From the NCBI GenBank assembly GCA_019912385.1, contig JAIOIW010000069.1, positions 1-64,000 of the forward strand: a DNA stretch of 64,000 bases. Direction: 5' to 3'. The notes beneath the pieces were generated by a model. That model saw only the letters and a program-made list of their open reading frames with translations. It did not search any database and was not told where the DNA came from. The first letter of the stretch is position 1. Each line of letters opens with the position of its first letter. Positions 36,427 through 44,630 of the stretch are shown here, in pieces. The position numbers and the translations under genes were made by a program. This DNA comes from Notoacmeibacter sp. Lineage in GTDB: Bacteria > Pseudomonadota > Alphaproteobacteria > Rhizobiales > Rhizobiaceae.

Positions 36427-37065
36427 CTACCAGGTCTGGTAGGACGATGCGTTGTTGTTCATGGCCGGCCCGAGATGCGGCTGGTTGGATGAATACACGT
36501 TGCAGAATCCGCCATAGCCGGGATTCTGGCAAAGCCGGATTTGGGCGCCGCCGAAGACCCTGAGCGAGGTGACGCGGTTGTTCCACCATCCGCCGATATT
36601 GGAATCGGACATGCCCGCGTTCACGCAAACCTGCGCGCCGGTGTAGTTCGGCCCGTCATAGACGCAGACCTTCTTGAAGCCCGGGGGCGGGCCGGGCGGT
36701 GGCGAGGGCGGCGTGTAGCCAGGCGTGCCGAAGACGATCGAACCGCCGCCGGGAAGTGGGATCACCACACCGAACTGGACGTTTCCGCCGCCTCCGCCGC
36801 CAGGTGCGCCGAGCAGGCTGCGGGCCACCCAGCCGTCGGGACCGGTGTGGTAGATCTTGCACCAGGTATTGGCCGCATTGCACTGGGTCACGTCGACGAT
36901 TTCGCCGGCATGGAGCGTGTCGACCACGGCATAACCGGTTCCCGGACCGGCCCGTACATTGGCAGCGGTCTTCGCCTTTGCCTCGATCGCGGCCGCCGTG
37001 GACGTGAGAAGGGCCATGGCCGTAATGGCAAGGCCCGCTTTCAGGACAGCACTTGACGCCTTCAT
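36427..37065 (-). CDS. Secreted SH3b-domain protein with C-terminal beta/gamma-crystallin-like (peptidase inhibitor I36-type) domain
   Basis: 212 residues. A Sec signal peptide (about 1-27) is followed by a bacterial SH3 domain (about 30-90, A-N-V-R-A-G-P-G-T-G-Y), a glycine run, a proline-rich linker (about 130-148), and a C-terminal Cys-rich domain. That last part has two repeats of the V-C-V-Y-D-G-x-N-Y-T-G-x-x-V-C and I-R-L-C-Q-N-x-x-Y-x-G-F-C kind, as in I36 inhibitors. GAGGAG precedes the ATG. It is likely periplasmic or extracellular; the target is unknown. Confidence 0.75.
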   Translation of the reverse strand: MKASSAVLKAGLAITAMALLTSTAAAIEAKAKTAANVRAGPGTGYAVVDTLHAGEIVDVTQCNAANTWCKIYHTGPDGWVARSLLGAPGGGGGGNVQFGVVIPLPGGGSIVFGTPGYTPPSPPPGPPPGFKKVCVYDGPNYTGAQVCVNAGMSDSNIGGWWNNRVTSLRVFGGAQIRLCQNPGYGGFCNVYSSNQPHLGPAMNNNASSYQTW

Positions 37066-37121
37066 GGCACTCTCCTCTTGGTTGGTACTTCCATAAGCTA
37101 GCGCTGTTTGATGCGCTGACA

Positions 37122-37135
37122 TTGATCGCCGTCAA
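37122..37135. promoter_or_regulatory. FNR/FixK-like box TTGA-N6-TCAA
   Basis: TTGATCGCCGTCAA matches the TTGA-N6-TCAA core bound by FNR, FnrL or FixK regulators. It is 57 bases upstream of the SH3b gene start (minus) and 168 before trpS (plus), in a 237 bp divergent gap. No FNR-type regulator is encoded in the window, and short dyads occur by chance, so support is modest. Confidence 0.3.
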
Positions 37136-37302
37136 TGCTGCGGATGCGCGAAGAACGGCCTCGCGCGGTCACGGATCGCGGCCGCCGCCGCCAACCCCCT
37201 TGATTAGCGCGTGCGCCTCGGCCATAAGCGCGCAGATCACATCCAGCCGCCGGAGCGCCCGCGCTCCCACGGGGCCCTCCACCAGCTTCGGAGACTTTGT
37301 TC

Positions 37303-38364
37303 ATGGGCAGCTTCAAGCCTCTCGTTTTCTCGGGCGTCCAGCCCACCGGCAATCTGCATCTCGGCAACTATCTCGGCGCGATCCGGAAATTCGTCGCCCT
37401 GCAGGAGAGCCACGACTGCATCTATTGTGTCGTCGACCTGCATGCGATCACCGCCCAGCTGGTGCATGACGACATGGCCACCCAGATCCGGTCCATCGCA
37501 GCGGCCTTCATCGCGTCGGGTATCGATCCTCAAAAGCACATCGTCTTCAACCAGTCGGCAGTTCCGCAGCACGCGGAACTGGCGTGGATATTCAACTGCG
37601 TCGCCAGGATTGGCTGGATGAATCGCATGACGCAGTTCAAGGACAAGGCCGGCAAGGATCGCGAGAACGCTTCCCTCGGCCTGCTCGCCTATCCGAGCCT
37701 GATGGCGGCAGACATCCTTGTCTACCGCGCCACCCATGTGCCAGTCGGCGAGGACCAGAAACAGCATCTGGAACTCACGCGCGATATCGCCCAGAAGTTC
37801 AACATCGATTTCCAGCGCCGCATCGAGATGACCGGCCACGCTGTCGAAATGGTGGTCGGCGAAGAGCACATCAATGGATATTTTCCGCTGACCGAGCCAT
37901 TGATCGAAGGCCCCGCACCGCGTGTCATGAGCCTGCGTGACGGCACCAGGAAGATGTCGAAATCCGATCCGTCGGATCTGTCGCGCATCAACCTTATGGA
38001 CGATATCGACACGATCGCCAAAAAGATCCGCAAGGCCAAGACCGATCCCGATGCGCTTCCTTCCGAAGTCGAGGGCCTGGCAGATCGTCCCGAGGCCGAC
38101 AATCTCGTCGGTATCTACGCCGCGCTCTTGGAAAAATCCAAGGCCGACGTGCTCGCCGAATTCGGCGGGCGCCAGTTCTCCGAATTCAAGCCGGCGCTTG
38201 CCGAACTGGCAGTTTCGGTTCTGGCCCCGGTGAACGCCGAGATGCGCCGCCTGATGAGCGATACAAGCCAGATCGACGCCATTCTCCATGACGGCGCCGA
38301 CCGGGCGAGGGTACTTGCCGAGAAGACGATGGCCGACGTGCGCGAAATCATCGGCTTCATCTGA
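37303..38364 (+). CDS. trpS: Tryptophanyl-tRNA synthetase
   Basis: 353 residues. It is a class I synthetase with the HIGH-type motif H-L-G-N at 19-22 and K-M-S-K-S near residue 210. It charges tRNA-Trp with tryptophan. The ATG is preceded by CGGAG at 10 bases; a TTG two codons earlier is less likely. It is followed by a universal stress protein gene after 84 bases. Confidence 0.97.
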   Translation: MGSFKPLVFSGVQPTGNLHLGNYLGAIRKFVALQESHDCIYCVVDLHAITAQLVHDDMATQIRSIAAAFIASGIDPQKHIVFNQSAVPQHAELAWIFNCVARIGWMNRMTQFKDKAGKDRENASLGLLAYPSLMAADILVYRATHVPVGEDQKQHLELTRDIAQKFNIDFQRRIEMTGHAVEMVVGEEHINGYFPLTEPLIEGPAPRVMSLRDGTRKMSKSDPSDLSRINLMDDIDTIAKKIRKAKTDPDALPSEVEGLADRPEADNLVGIYAALLEKSKADVLAEFGGRQFSEFKPALAELAVSVLAPVNAEMRRLMSDTSQIDAILHDGADRARVLAEKTMADVREIIGFI

Positions 38365-38448
38365 CCGATAACGCCGCAAGGGAGGCGCCTTGCTCCGAAG
38401 TCGCGGTGATGGCAGATTGCGCCATCGTCATTTGTCACGGGTTCCTCC

Positions 38449-38940
38449 ATGGTATCGAAACGACTGAGCCACGAGGCGGGTCACCGCAGAAAGTTCCTTG
38501 CCGTCGTAGACCAGACCGAGGAATGTGAACGTTCCGTCGCCTATGCGGCGCGGCGCGCGGCCAATACGGGTGGCGCGCTGGTTCTGGTCTTCGTGATCGA
38601 GCCCAGCGATTTCCAGCATTGGCTCGGCGTCGAGAAGATCATGCGCGAGGAGGCGATGGAAGCCGCCAACGCCGCGCTTGCCGGTCATGCCGAGCGGTTG
38701 CGCTCGCAACTGGGTATCGAGGCCGAACTCGTCGTGCGCGAGGGCGTGCAGAGCGAGGAAATCCACAAGCTGATCGAGGAAGACCAGGATATCGCGATCC
38801 TGGTGCTGGCCGCCGGCGGGTCGACGGAAGGACCCGGACCACTGGTCGCATCGATCGCGGGCAAGGGTGCTGCATTCCCGATTCCCGTCACCGTGGTTCC
38901 CGTGAACCTCACCGACGAGGATATTGAAAGCCTGTCATGA
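38449..38940 (+). CDS. Universal stress protein family (UspA-like)
   Basis: 163 residues covering one UspA alpha/beta domain, beginning F-L-A-V-V-D-Q-T and keeping an A-A-G-G-S-T-E-G segment where ATP-binding members have G-x2-G-x9-G-S. Its role is probably stress tolerance. It lies between trpS and the nfu gene on the same strand, as in many Hyphomicrobiales. Confidence 0.88.
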   Translation: MVSKRLSHEAGHRRKFLAVVDQTEECERSVAYAARRAANTGGALVLVFVIEPSDFQHWLGVEKIMREEAMEAANAALAGHAERLRSQLGIEAELVVREGVQSEEIHKLIEEDQDIAILVLAAGGSTEGPGPLVASIAGKGAAFPIPVTVVPVNLTDEDIESLS

Positions 38941-39062
38941 TGCCGCGCGCCACCGCCCATGCCTTGAACGTAGCGGCGCCGTGACATAGATTTGAGAGAC
39001 ATTCAGGCGCTTTCGCGAGCGCGCAAAATGCGCCGGAAGGTCCGGCGCCGGGAGCCAGTCAG

Positions 39063-39629
39063 ATGTTCATCCAAACCGAAGCCACGCCCAATCCCGCGAC
39101 GTTGAAATTCCTGCCGGGACAAGTTGTTCTGGAGCAGGGGACAGCCGATTTCCGTGATAGCGGCGCGGTGGCCGGGCGATCGCCTCTGGCCGAGCGCCTG
39201 TTTGCCGTGCCGGGGATTACCGGTGTCTTTTTCGGCTATGACTTCGTCACCGTCAGCAAGGGCGACGAGCCGGACTGGCAGCATATCAAGCCGGCCGTGC
39301 TCGGCGCGATCATGGAACACTTCATGTCCGGCGAACCGGTGATGGCCGATTCGGCCGGCGGTGACGCGCCCGGCGAGGAATTCTTCGACGCGGCAGACAG
39401 CGAGACCGTGGCCACGATCAAGGAACTGCTGGATACGCGGGTCCGGCCGGCTGTCGCCCAGGATGGCGGCGACATCACCTTCCGCGGATACCGCAATGGC
39501 ACCGTATTCCTTCACATGAAGGGCGCGTGCGCGGGTTGCCCGTCGTCCACGGCGACCCTCAAGCACGGCATCCAGAACCTGCTGCGCCACTTCCTGCCCG
39601 AAGTCGAGAACGTGGAGCAAGTGGCCTGA
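39063..39629 (+). CDS. NifU-like (Nfu) iron-sulfur carrier protein
   Basis: 188 residues with the N-terminal Nfu domain (F-I-Q-T-E-A-T-P-N-P) and a C-terminal NifU domain whose cluster-binding cysteines are Cys156 and Cys159 in C-A-G-C. It delivers [4Fe-4S] clusters to client enzymes. GGGAGCC precedes the ATG, and two hairpin terminators follow the stop. Confidence 0.93.
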   Translation: MFIQTEATPNPATLKFLPGQVVLEQGTADFRDSGAVAGRSPLAERLFAVPGITGVFFGYDFVTVSKGDEPDWQHIKPAVLGAIMEHFMSGEPVMADSAGGDAPGEEFFDAADSETVATIKELLDTRVRPAVAQDGGDITFRGYRNGTVFLHMKGACAGCPSSTATLKHGIQNLLRHFLPEVENVEQVA

Positions 39630-39657
39630 CACGCCGAGCTGCGCAATAGACGAAAGC

Positions 39658-39686
39658 AAAACCGGCCTCTCGAGGCCGGTTTTTTG
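39658..39686 (+). terminator. Rho-independent terminator after nfu (bidirectional)
   Basis: The stem ACCGGCCT/AGGCCGGT (39661-39668 and 39673-39680) has a 4-base loop, flanked by AAA on the left and a T run on the right. It lies 32 bases after the nfu stop. Read on the minus strand it is also followed by TTTTGCTTT, so it can serve the convergent flagellin gene. Confidence 0.9.
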
Positions 39687-39699
39687 GTGCCCGAATGAA

Positions 39700-39729
39700 G
39701 AAGGCCGCCCAGGGGCGGCCTTCGTTTTT
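39700..39729 (+). terminator. Second hairpin terminator between nfu and flagellin
   Basis: A GC-rich stem of about 10 bp (GAAGGCCGCC with GGCGGCCTTC) is followed by GTTTTT on the plus strand. On the minus strand it comes 24 bases after the flagellin stop and is followed by TTCATT. Two tandem terminators insulate nfu from the flagellar region. Confidence 0.8.
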
Positions 39730-39753
39730 CTCAGGTGGTCGCGGATTGCGCGA

Positions 39754-40677
39754 TCAGCGGAACAGCGACAGCAGCGACTGCGTGCTGGAGTTGGCGATCG
39801 ACAGCGACTGGATGCCGAGCTGCTGCTGGGTCTGGAGCGCCTGCAAGCGGGTCGATTCTTCCGTCATGTCGGCGTCGACGAGCTGGCCGACACCGCGGTT
39901 GATCGCGTCCATCAGGTTGGAGACGAAGTCTGACTGCAGCGAGACGCGGCTCTTCGCGGCGCCGAGGTTGGATGCCGCGGTGGTCATCGAAGCCAGCGCG
40001 GTATCGACATTGGTGATCATCTCGTCGATGTCGGTGTTGTCGATACTGGCCGCGGTGATATCGAGGGTCGCGACCGAGACGGTGACGGCGCCAGCGCCGG
40101 TTGTCGTGAAGGTGGTGTCGAGGATGCCGCCGCCGAGGGCGTTGGCATCGAACAGCGTCGTCGCCGTGAGGTCGATCGCGATCGTGCCGATAGAAACGGC
40201 ACCGGCCGAGTCACGCGTGAACGATGCCACGATATTCTTGGTGGCGGTGTAATCTGCGGCGGCGGAGTCGACCGACAGCCAGTTTTCGCCGCTGAAGCTG
40301 GCGGAGCTGGTCATGCTGACGAGCTGGTTCTGCAGTTCGCCGATTTCCGACTGGATCTTGGTGCGGTCGACGCCGGGTTCGCGGGCGGCAACCAGCTTGG
40401 CCTTGATTTCGTCGACGACGTCGATGGCGCTGTTGACGCCCGTATAGGCGACGTCAAGCTTCGCGGAACCGAGGCCGAGGGCATCCTGCACGGTGCCGAG
40501 TGCCTTGTTGTCGGAGCGCATCGTGGTGGCGATCGACCAGTACGCGGCGTTGTCGGAGGCCTCGGCGACGCGATAGCCGGTCGAAATGCGGGCCTGGGCG
40601 GATTCCAGGGCGGTGTTGGTGGACTGGAGAGAGCGAAGCGCCGTCATGGCGGCGGTATTGGTCATGATGCTGGACAT
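39754..40677 (-). CDS. Flagellin (left copy)
   Basis: 307 residues with the conserved N-terminal (about 1-140) and C-terminal (about 220-307) coiled-coil D0/D1 regions and only a short middle domain, as in rhizobial flagellins. N-terminal A-S-D-N-A-A-Y-W-S-I-A and C-terminal Q-T-Q-Q-Q-L-G-I-Q-S-L-S match the copy at 56192. It is exported to form the filament. The ATG has AAGGGA six bases upstream, but that sequence is buried in a hairpin. It lies downstream of fliP on the same strand after a 246 bp gap. Confidence 0.95.
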   Translation of the reverse strand: MSSIMTNTAAMTALRSLQSTNTALESAQARISTGYRVAEASDNAAYWSIATTMRSDNKALGTVQDALGLGSAKLDVAYTGVNSAIDVVDEIKAKLVAAREPGVDRTKIQSEIGELQNQLVSMTSSASFSGENWLSVDSAAADYTATKNIVASFTRDSAGAVSIGTIAIDLTATTLFDANALGGGILDTTFTTTGAGAVTVSVATLDITAASIDNTDIDEMITNVDTALASMTTAASNLGAAKSRVSLQSDFVSNLMDAINRGVGQLVDADMTEESTRLQALQTQQQLGIQSLSIANSSTQSLLSLFR

Positions 40678-40682
40678 TACTG

Positions 40683-40710
40683 GTCCCTTACCTAATTCAA
40701 CAAAAGGGAC
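40683..40710 (-). promoter_or_regulatory. Hairpin covering the flagellin Shine-Dalgarno sequence
   Basis: On the minus strand GTCCCTT (40710-40704) is perfectly complementary to AAGGGAC (40689-40683) across a 14-base loop. The second arm contains the only good ribosome binding site, AAGGGA, six bases before the flagellin ATG. In the mRNA this stem would hide it, suggesting translational control of this flagellin. Confidence 0.5.
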
Positions 40711-40711
40711 A

Positions 40712-40728
40712 TACCGGCTTGCCCGGTA
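40712..40728 (-). promoter_or_regulatory. Second leader hairpin TACCGG-N5-CCGGTA
   Basis: A perfect 6 bp inverted repeat with a 5-base loop lies directly upstream of the ribosome-site hairpin in the left flagellin leader. The right flagellin leader also holds CCGG-containing hairpins, so the feature may be shared. Whether it is transcribed depends on the unknown transcription start. Confidence 0.4.
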
Positions 40729-40880
40729 CAGCGGCCTGGCGTCATGCACGTATCCGATGGATAATCCGCTGTCACTGGCGTCGTTTGTGACACGGAATTC
40801 TAAAGGAATACTGAATCGAGGCGCCGGGCTTCGCCCTTTCCGGGGCCAGGACGCTGAAATGGCGCGATCATGCCAATCCG

Positions 40881-40922
40881 CTACGGCGCCGCAAGTTCTT
40901 TGAGACGCACAAGGGACGTTGC
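40881..40922 (-). repeat. Degenerate palindromic repeat, copy D
   Basis: GAGACGCACAAGGGACG at 40902-40918 matches the right arm of copies B and C, and CTACGGCGCCGCAAGTTCTTT is a decayed left arm. It abuts the fliP stop codon at 40924. With copies A-C it shows that the family has spread into several gaps of this window. Confidence 0.55.
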
Positions 40923-40923
40923 G

Positions 40924-41685
40924 CTAGAGAAACGACCGGATCATGCTGCCGACCAGCAGGTTCCAGCCGTCGATCATGATGAAGAACAGCACCTTGAACG
41001 GGAGCGCGACCACGGTCGGCGGCAGCATCATCATGCCCATCGCCATTGTGATCGTCGCCACCACGAGATCGATGACGAGAAACGGTATGGCGACCAGGAA
41101 GCCGATCTCGAAACCACGGCGCAGCTCCGAAATCATGAAAGCGGGAACCAGTATGCGCAATTCACCGAGGCTGCTGCGATCCTCATCCCGCCCGGCGTCG
41201 GCCTCGCCCGCAGCCGTCTGCTCGGCCGCCAGGTCGGAAAACAGGCGCAGGTCCTTTTCACGGACATTCTGGAGCATGAACTCGCGAAACGGATCGACGA
41301 TCTTTTCCAGCGCCTCGCCTTCCGATATTTCGTTCTTCATCAGCGGCTGCATGCCGTCGTTCCAGGCACGGTCGAACACCGGTGCCATGACGTAGAAGGT
41401 CATGAACAGCGCGAGGCTGATGAGGATCATGTTCGCCGGCGTCGTCTGCAGGCCCATGCCGGAGCGCAGGATCGAGAACGTCACGATGAACCGCGTGAAG
41501 CTGGTCACGGTGATCAACAGGCCCGGCGCCACCGCCAGCACGGTCAGGAGGCCGAACATCTGGATGATGTAACCGGCTGTCTGGCCCGGACTGCCGTCGC
41601 CCAACTGGCTGAAGGGAAGGGTCTGGGCCTGCGCGGCCCCGGCGATCGTCAGGAGGACAAGCAGGGCGAGGATGGTGCGCATCAT
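40924..41685 (-). CDS. fliP: Flagellar type III export protein FliP
   Basis: 253 residues with a cleavable signal peptide (about 1-20) and four membrane segments; the F-T-R-F-I-V-T-F-S-I-L-R and G-W-N-L-L-V-G-S blocks are typical. FliP forms the core export pore with FliQ and FliR, which are not in this window. It overlaps the fliL stop by 4 bases and is the last structural gene of the minus-strand flagellar operon before the flagellin. Confidence 0.96.
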   Translation of the reverse strand: MMRTILALLVLLTIAGAAQAQTLPFSQLGDGSPGQTAGYIIQMFGLLTVLAVAPGLLITVTSFTRFIVTFSILRSGMGLQTTPANMILISLALFMTFYVMAPVFDRAWNDGMQPLMKNEISEGEALEKIVDPFREFMLQNVREKDLRLFSDLAAEQTAAGEADAGRDEDRSSLGELRILVPAFMISELRRGFEIGFLVAIPFLVIDLVVATITMAMGMMMLPPTVVALPFKVLFFIMIDGWNLLVGSMIRSFL

Positions 41686-42263
41686 TCGTACAGCAGGGTC
41701 TTGATAAGGACGGCGCTGACCTTTCCGTCGCTGCGGATATTTGCCCGGTCGCGCAGACTGGCCTTGAAATCGAGAAACGCGCTTGGTCCGTCCAGCTCGA
41801 CGAGCTGCAGGGTCCGCATGTAGGTCAGCAGGTCCTGGTGGATCTCCCGGACGACGCCCTCGTCGAGCTGCTGCGGTGCCACAACCGCCAGTTCGATGCG
41901 GATCCAGATATTCTTCGGCGCCTGGATATTGGTGACGATCGGATCCAGCGGGATCACCACGCCGCTCGTGGCGGCCGGTTCACCGTCGTGGCGTGGCGCC
42001 TGCGATCCGTGATCGGCATTGCCGGCGCCGCCCGCGCTATTGCCCGGGTCGCGGCCGGATTGTTCTCCGGCATGACCGGCCGGGGCTGGCGCACGCTGGA
42101 CTTCGGCCCCGGTTTCACCGGCCACATCCTTGTAGATGAAATGGCCGCCGCCAAATCCGACTCCCGCGGCAAGCGCCGTCAATGCCAGGAATATCAGGAT
42201 CTGGACAAGGTTTGACGGTCCCTTGGGTTCCTCGTCGTCGAGCTCGAAGTCCAATACTTCCAT
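41682..42263 (-). CDS. fliL: Flagellar basal body-associated protein FliL
   Basis: 193 residues with one membrane segment (about 20-42), a polar linker rich in Gly, Ala and His, and a periplasmic FliL domain (about 95-193) ending in the typical I-K-T-L-L-Y-E. FliL rings surround the stator and stabilise torque. GGAGAAC precedes the ATG. It overlaps fliP and follows flgH by 11 bases. Confidence 0.93.
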   Translation of the reverse strand: MEVLDFELDDEEPKGPSNLVQILIFLALTALAAGVGFGGGHFIYKDVAGETGAEVQRAPAPAGHAGEQSGRDPGNSAGGAGNADHGSQAPRHDGEPAATSGVVIPLDPIVTNIQAPKNIWIRIELAVVAPQQLDEGVVREIHQDLLTYMRTLQLVELDGPSAFLDFKASLRDRANIRSDGKVSAVLIKTLLYE

Positions 42264-42274
42264 CACCGGTTCTC

Positions 42275-43027
42275 CTACAGCGGCGAGATCAGGGTGATGA
42301 TCTGGTGACCCCAGGGCGGTTGCTGGACTTCGGTAATCCTTCCGCGCCCGCCATAGGAGATGCGCGCTTCGGCAATCCGCTCGTAGGATATCGTGTTGTT
42401 GGGCTCGATGTCGGACGGGCGGACCATGCCTTCAATGGTCAGGATGCGCATTTCGGCATTGACCCTGACTTCCTGGGACCCCTTGATGAGCAGGTTCCCG
42501 TTCTGGAACACGCGGACCACGACCGCGGCGACCGACAGCTTGATCGTCTCAGCGCGCGTCGTCCCGCCCGTGCCGGTGAAGTCGGTGGACGAGTCGACCG
42601 TACCGTTGGCGCTGGCCGAATGACCGAAGCCGTCGGCACTGATATCGCCCGAAAGACCGATCCCCATCCCTGATGTGCGACTGCGATCGGACTTGTTGGT
42701 CAGTTGTGCCTTGTCGTCGATCGAGATCAGCACGGTCAGGATATCGCCCTGCGCGAGGGCGCGTTTGGTTGTGAACAGGCTGCTGGCGCGGTCGTTCCAG
42801 GTGGAGAACCTGCTCACCGCCGATGGCGGACGCTCCGGATAGCTTTCGTAGGCGAGCTGGCTTGGGTCGAGTTCCTGTCCGACCTGCGAAAGCACCGGCG
42901 GCTTGCCGATCTCCGAGGCGATCTGGCTGCACGACGCCAGCACCATGCTGGCGACGCTCACCAGGATGATTCTCGCGAACGCCCGGCGCGTGCGGAATCG
43001 GGGGATATTCAGGGCATCGGGAACCAT
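42275..43027 (-). CDS. flgH: Flagellar L-ring lipoprotein FlgH
   Basis: 250 residues with a lipoprotein signal peptide whose lipobox L-A-S-C places the lipidated cysteine at residue 33, and the family motif W-N-D-R-A-S-S-L-F. It forms the outer-membrane L-ring around the rod. It overlaps the motE stop by one base and precedes fliL. Confidence 0.95.
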   Translation of the reverse strand: MVPDALNIPRFRTRRAFARIILVSVASMVLASCSQIASEIGKPPVLSQVGQELDPSQLAYESYPERPPSAVSRFSTWNDRASSLFTTKRALAQGDILTVLISIDDKAQLTNKSDRSRTSGMGIGLSGDISADGFGHSASANGTVDSSTDFTGTGGTTRAETIKLSVAAVVVRVFQNGNLLIKGSQEVRVNAEMRILTIEGMVRPSDIEPNNTISYERIAEARISYGGRGRITEVQQPPWGHQIITLISPL

Positions 43028-43536
43028 CAGCTTGGATCCGTGGGGCGCGCCGCATCGGCGATGATCGATGTGATAACGGCTGCCGACTTGGCGCTCATCT
43101 CGTTGAGGATGATGCCGGCGTTGCGTGACGGCAGTTTCAGCAGAATGGCGGCGGCGAGGTCCGCCTGGAGGATTTCCATGCGTTGTGCCGCTGCGTCAGG
43201 CCGCATCTTGGCATAGATGTCGACGATGCTTTCGGTTGCCTGGCTGGCGAAATCCTCGCGGCGGCGCATCCATTCCACATAGGCGGCCCGCTTCTCCTCC
43301 AGCACCGCTATCCGCGACTCGACGTCCTTCATCAGGGCCTGGAGTTCCTGCTCCTTCAGCGCGTAGCGCCGCTCGCGCGCCTCATCGATGACATTCGAGC
43401 AGAAGCGCGTCACGTCTGCCGGCTCACGCGAACCTAGAACCGAGCCGGTGACCAGTTGCTGCGCCTGCGTTTCCAGGGACAGCAGTGCGCTCCAGCACAG
43501 GAACAGTCCGGGTATCAGGTATTTTCTCGTTGTCAT
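43027..43536 (-). CDS. motE: MotE-family flagellar motor protein
   Basis: 169 residues with an N-terminal signal peptide, a coiled-coil stretch (about 52-90) and a C-terminal MgtE-N-like region (Y-A-K-M-R-P-D-A-A-A and L-P-S-R-N-A-G-I-I-L-N-E-M). In Sinorhizobium MotE is a periplasmic chaperone for MotC and lies in the same flgI-motE-flgH position. MotC is not in this window. It overlaps flgI by 4 bases. Confidence 0.82.
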   Translation of the reverse strand: MTTRKYLIPGLFLCWSALLSLETQAQQLVTGSVLGSREPADVTRFCSNVIDEARERRYALKEQELQALMKDVESRIAVLEEKRAAYVEWMRRREDFASQATESIVDIYAKMRPDAAAQRMEILQADLAAAILLKLPSRNAGIILNEMSAKSAAVITSIIADAARPTDPS

Positions 43537-44630
43537 TGCATCACCAGATCGGCCTGCAGCGCGCCGACGCTCTTTATGGCCTGAAGAATTGCGATAATGT
43601 CCGTCGGCCTGACCCCGAGGCGGTTCAGCCCGTCGACCAGGCTTTGCAGGTCGACGCCGTCGACGGTGGTCACCGTGCCGCCCGATTGGTTCACGTCGAC
43701 GAAGGTGTTGGGCTGGACGGCGGTCTCGCCGCGGGAAAACGGATTGGGCTGCACGACTTCCGGCGCCTCCGTCACGCGAACCGACAAGGTTCCGTGGCTG
43801 ATCGCCACGCGCGAGACGCGCACATCCTCGCCGATGACGATCGTGCCGGTCCGCTCGTCCATGACGACCCTGGCCGGGGCCTGGGTGTTGACGGTCAGGT
43901 TCTCGATCTGGGCGAAGAATCGTGTCGGCGAGACCTTCGCAGGCAGGCGGATCGTGATGGAGCGGGAATCCTGTTCCTGCGCAAGGGCGGTCTTGTAGTT
44001 GTCGCGGGAGAACGCATTGATCGCATCGGTGACGGCGACCGCCGTGGAGAAATCCGGATTGCGCAACTGCAGCGTGAGCGACTTTATGTCGGCGAAATCG
44101 GCCTTGATCTCCCGTTCCACGATCGCTCCGTTGGGGATGCGCCCCGCTGTCGGCACGCCCTCGGTCACTTTCTCGGCCTGACCCGACGCCTGGAACCCCG
44201 AAACGATGAGCGGCCCCTGGGCGACGGCAAATATTTCGCCATTGGCGCCGCGCATTGGCGTCATCACCAGAGTGCCGCCGCTCAACGAGGTTGCATCGCC
44301 GAGCGAAGAAACCGTCACGTCGATGCGCGCTCCGGCCCTCGCGAAGGGCGGCAGGTTGGCCGTGACGATCACTGCCGCCACGTTTTTCGAGCGGGTCCGG
44401 CCGTTTTCGATCGGCACGCCCAGGACATCGAGCATCGAACGCAGCGATTGCTCCGTGAAAGGCGAGTTGCGAAGGCCGTCGCCGGTTCCCTGCAGTCCGA
44501 TCACCAGCCCGTAGCCGATAAGCTGGTTGTCGCGGACGCTTTGCAGGACCGCGATATCCTTGACCCGGGACGCGGCCAGCGCCGTGGCCGGCATCAGCGT
44601 CATCATCAGGATGACAAGCAATTTCCTCAT
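43533..44630 (-). CDS. flgI: Flagellar P-ring protein FlgI
   Basis: 365 residues with a Sec signal peptide ending A-L-A-A and the FlgI start R-V-K-D-I-A followed by N-Q-L-I-G-Y-G-L-V-I-G-L-Q-G-T-G-D. It forms the periplasmic P-ring. It overlaps flgA upstream and motE downstream by 4 bases each, within one operon. Confidence 0.97.
   Translation of the reverse strand: MRKLLVILMMTLMPATALAASRVKDIAVLQSVRDNQLIGYGLVIGLQGTGDGLRNSPFTEQSLRSMLDVLGVPIENGRTRSKNVAAVIVTANLPPFARAGARIDVTVSSLGDATSLSGGTLVMTPMRGANGEIFAVAQGPLIVSGFQASGQAEKVTEGVPTAGRIPNGAIVEREIKADFADIKSLTLQLRNPDFSTAVAVTDAINAFSRDNYKTALAQEQDSRSITIRLPAKVSPTRFFAQIENLTVNTQAPARVVMDERTGTIVIGEDVRVSRVAISHGTLSVRVTEAPEVVQPNPFSRGETAVQPNTFVDVNQSGGTVTTVDGVDLQSLVDGLNRLGVRPTDIIAILQAIKSVGALQADLVMQ

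Noticed and set aside
38371-38388. GCAAGG/CCTTGC hairpin after trpS as a terminator
   Set aside because: A 6 bp stem with no following T run; too weak to call.
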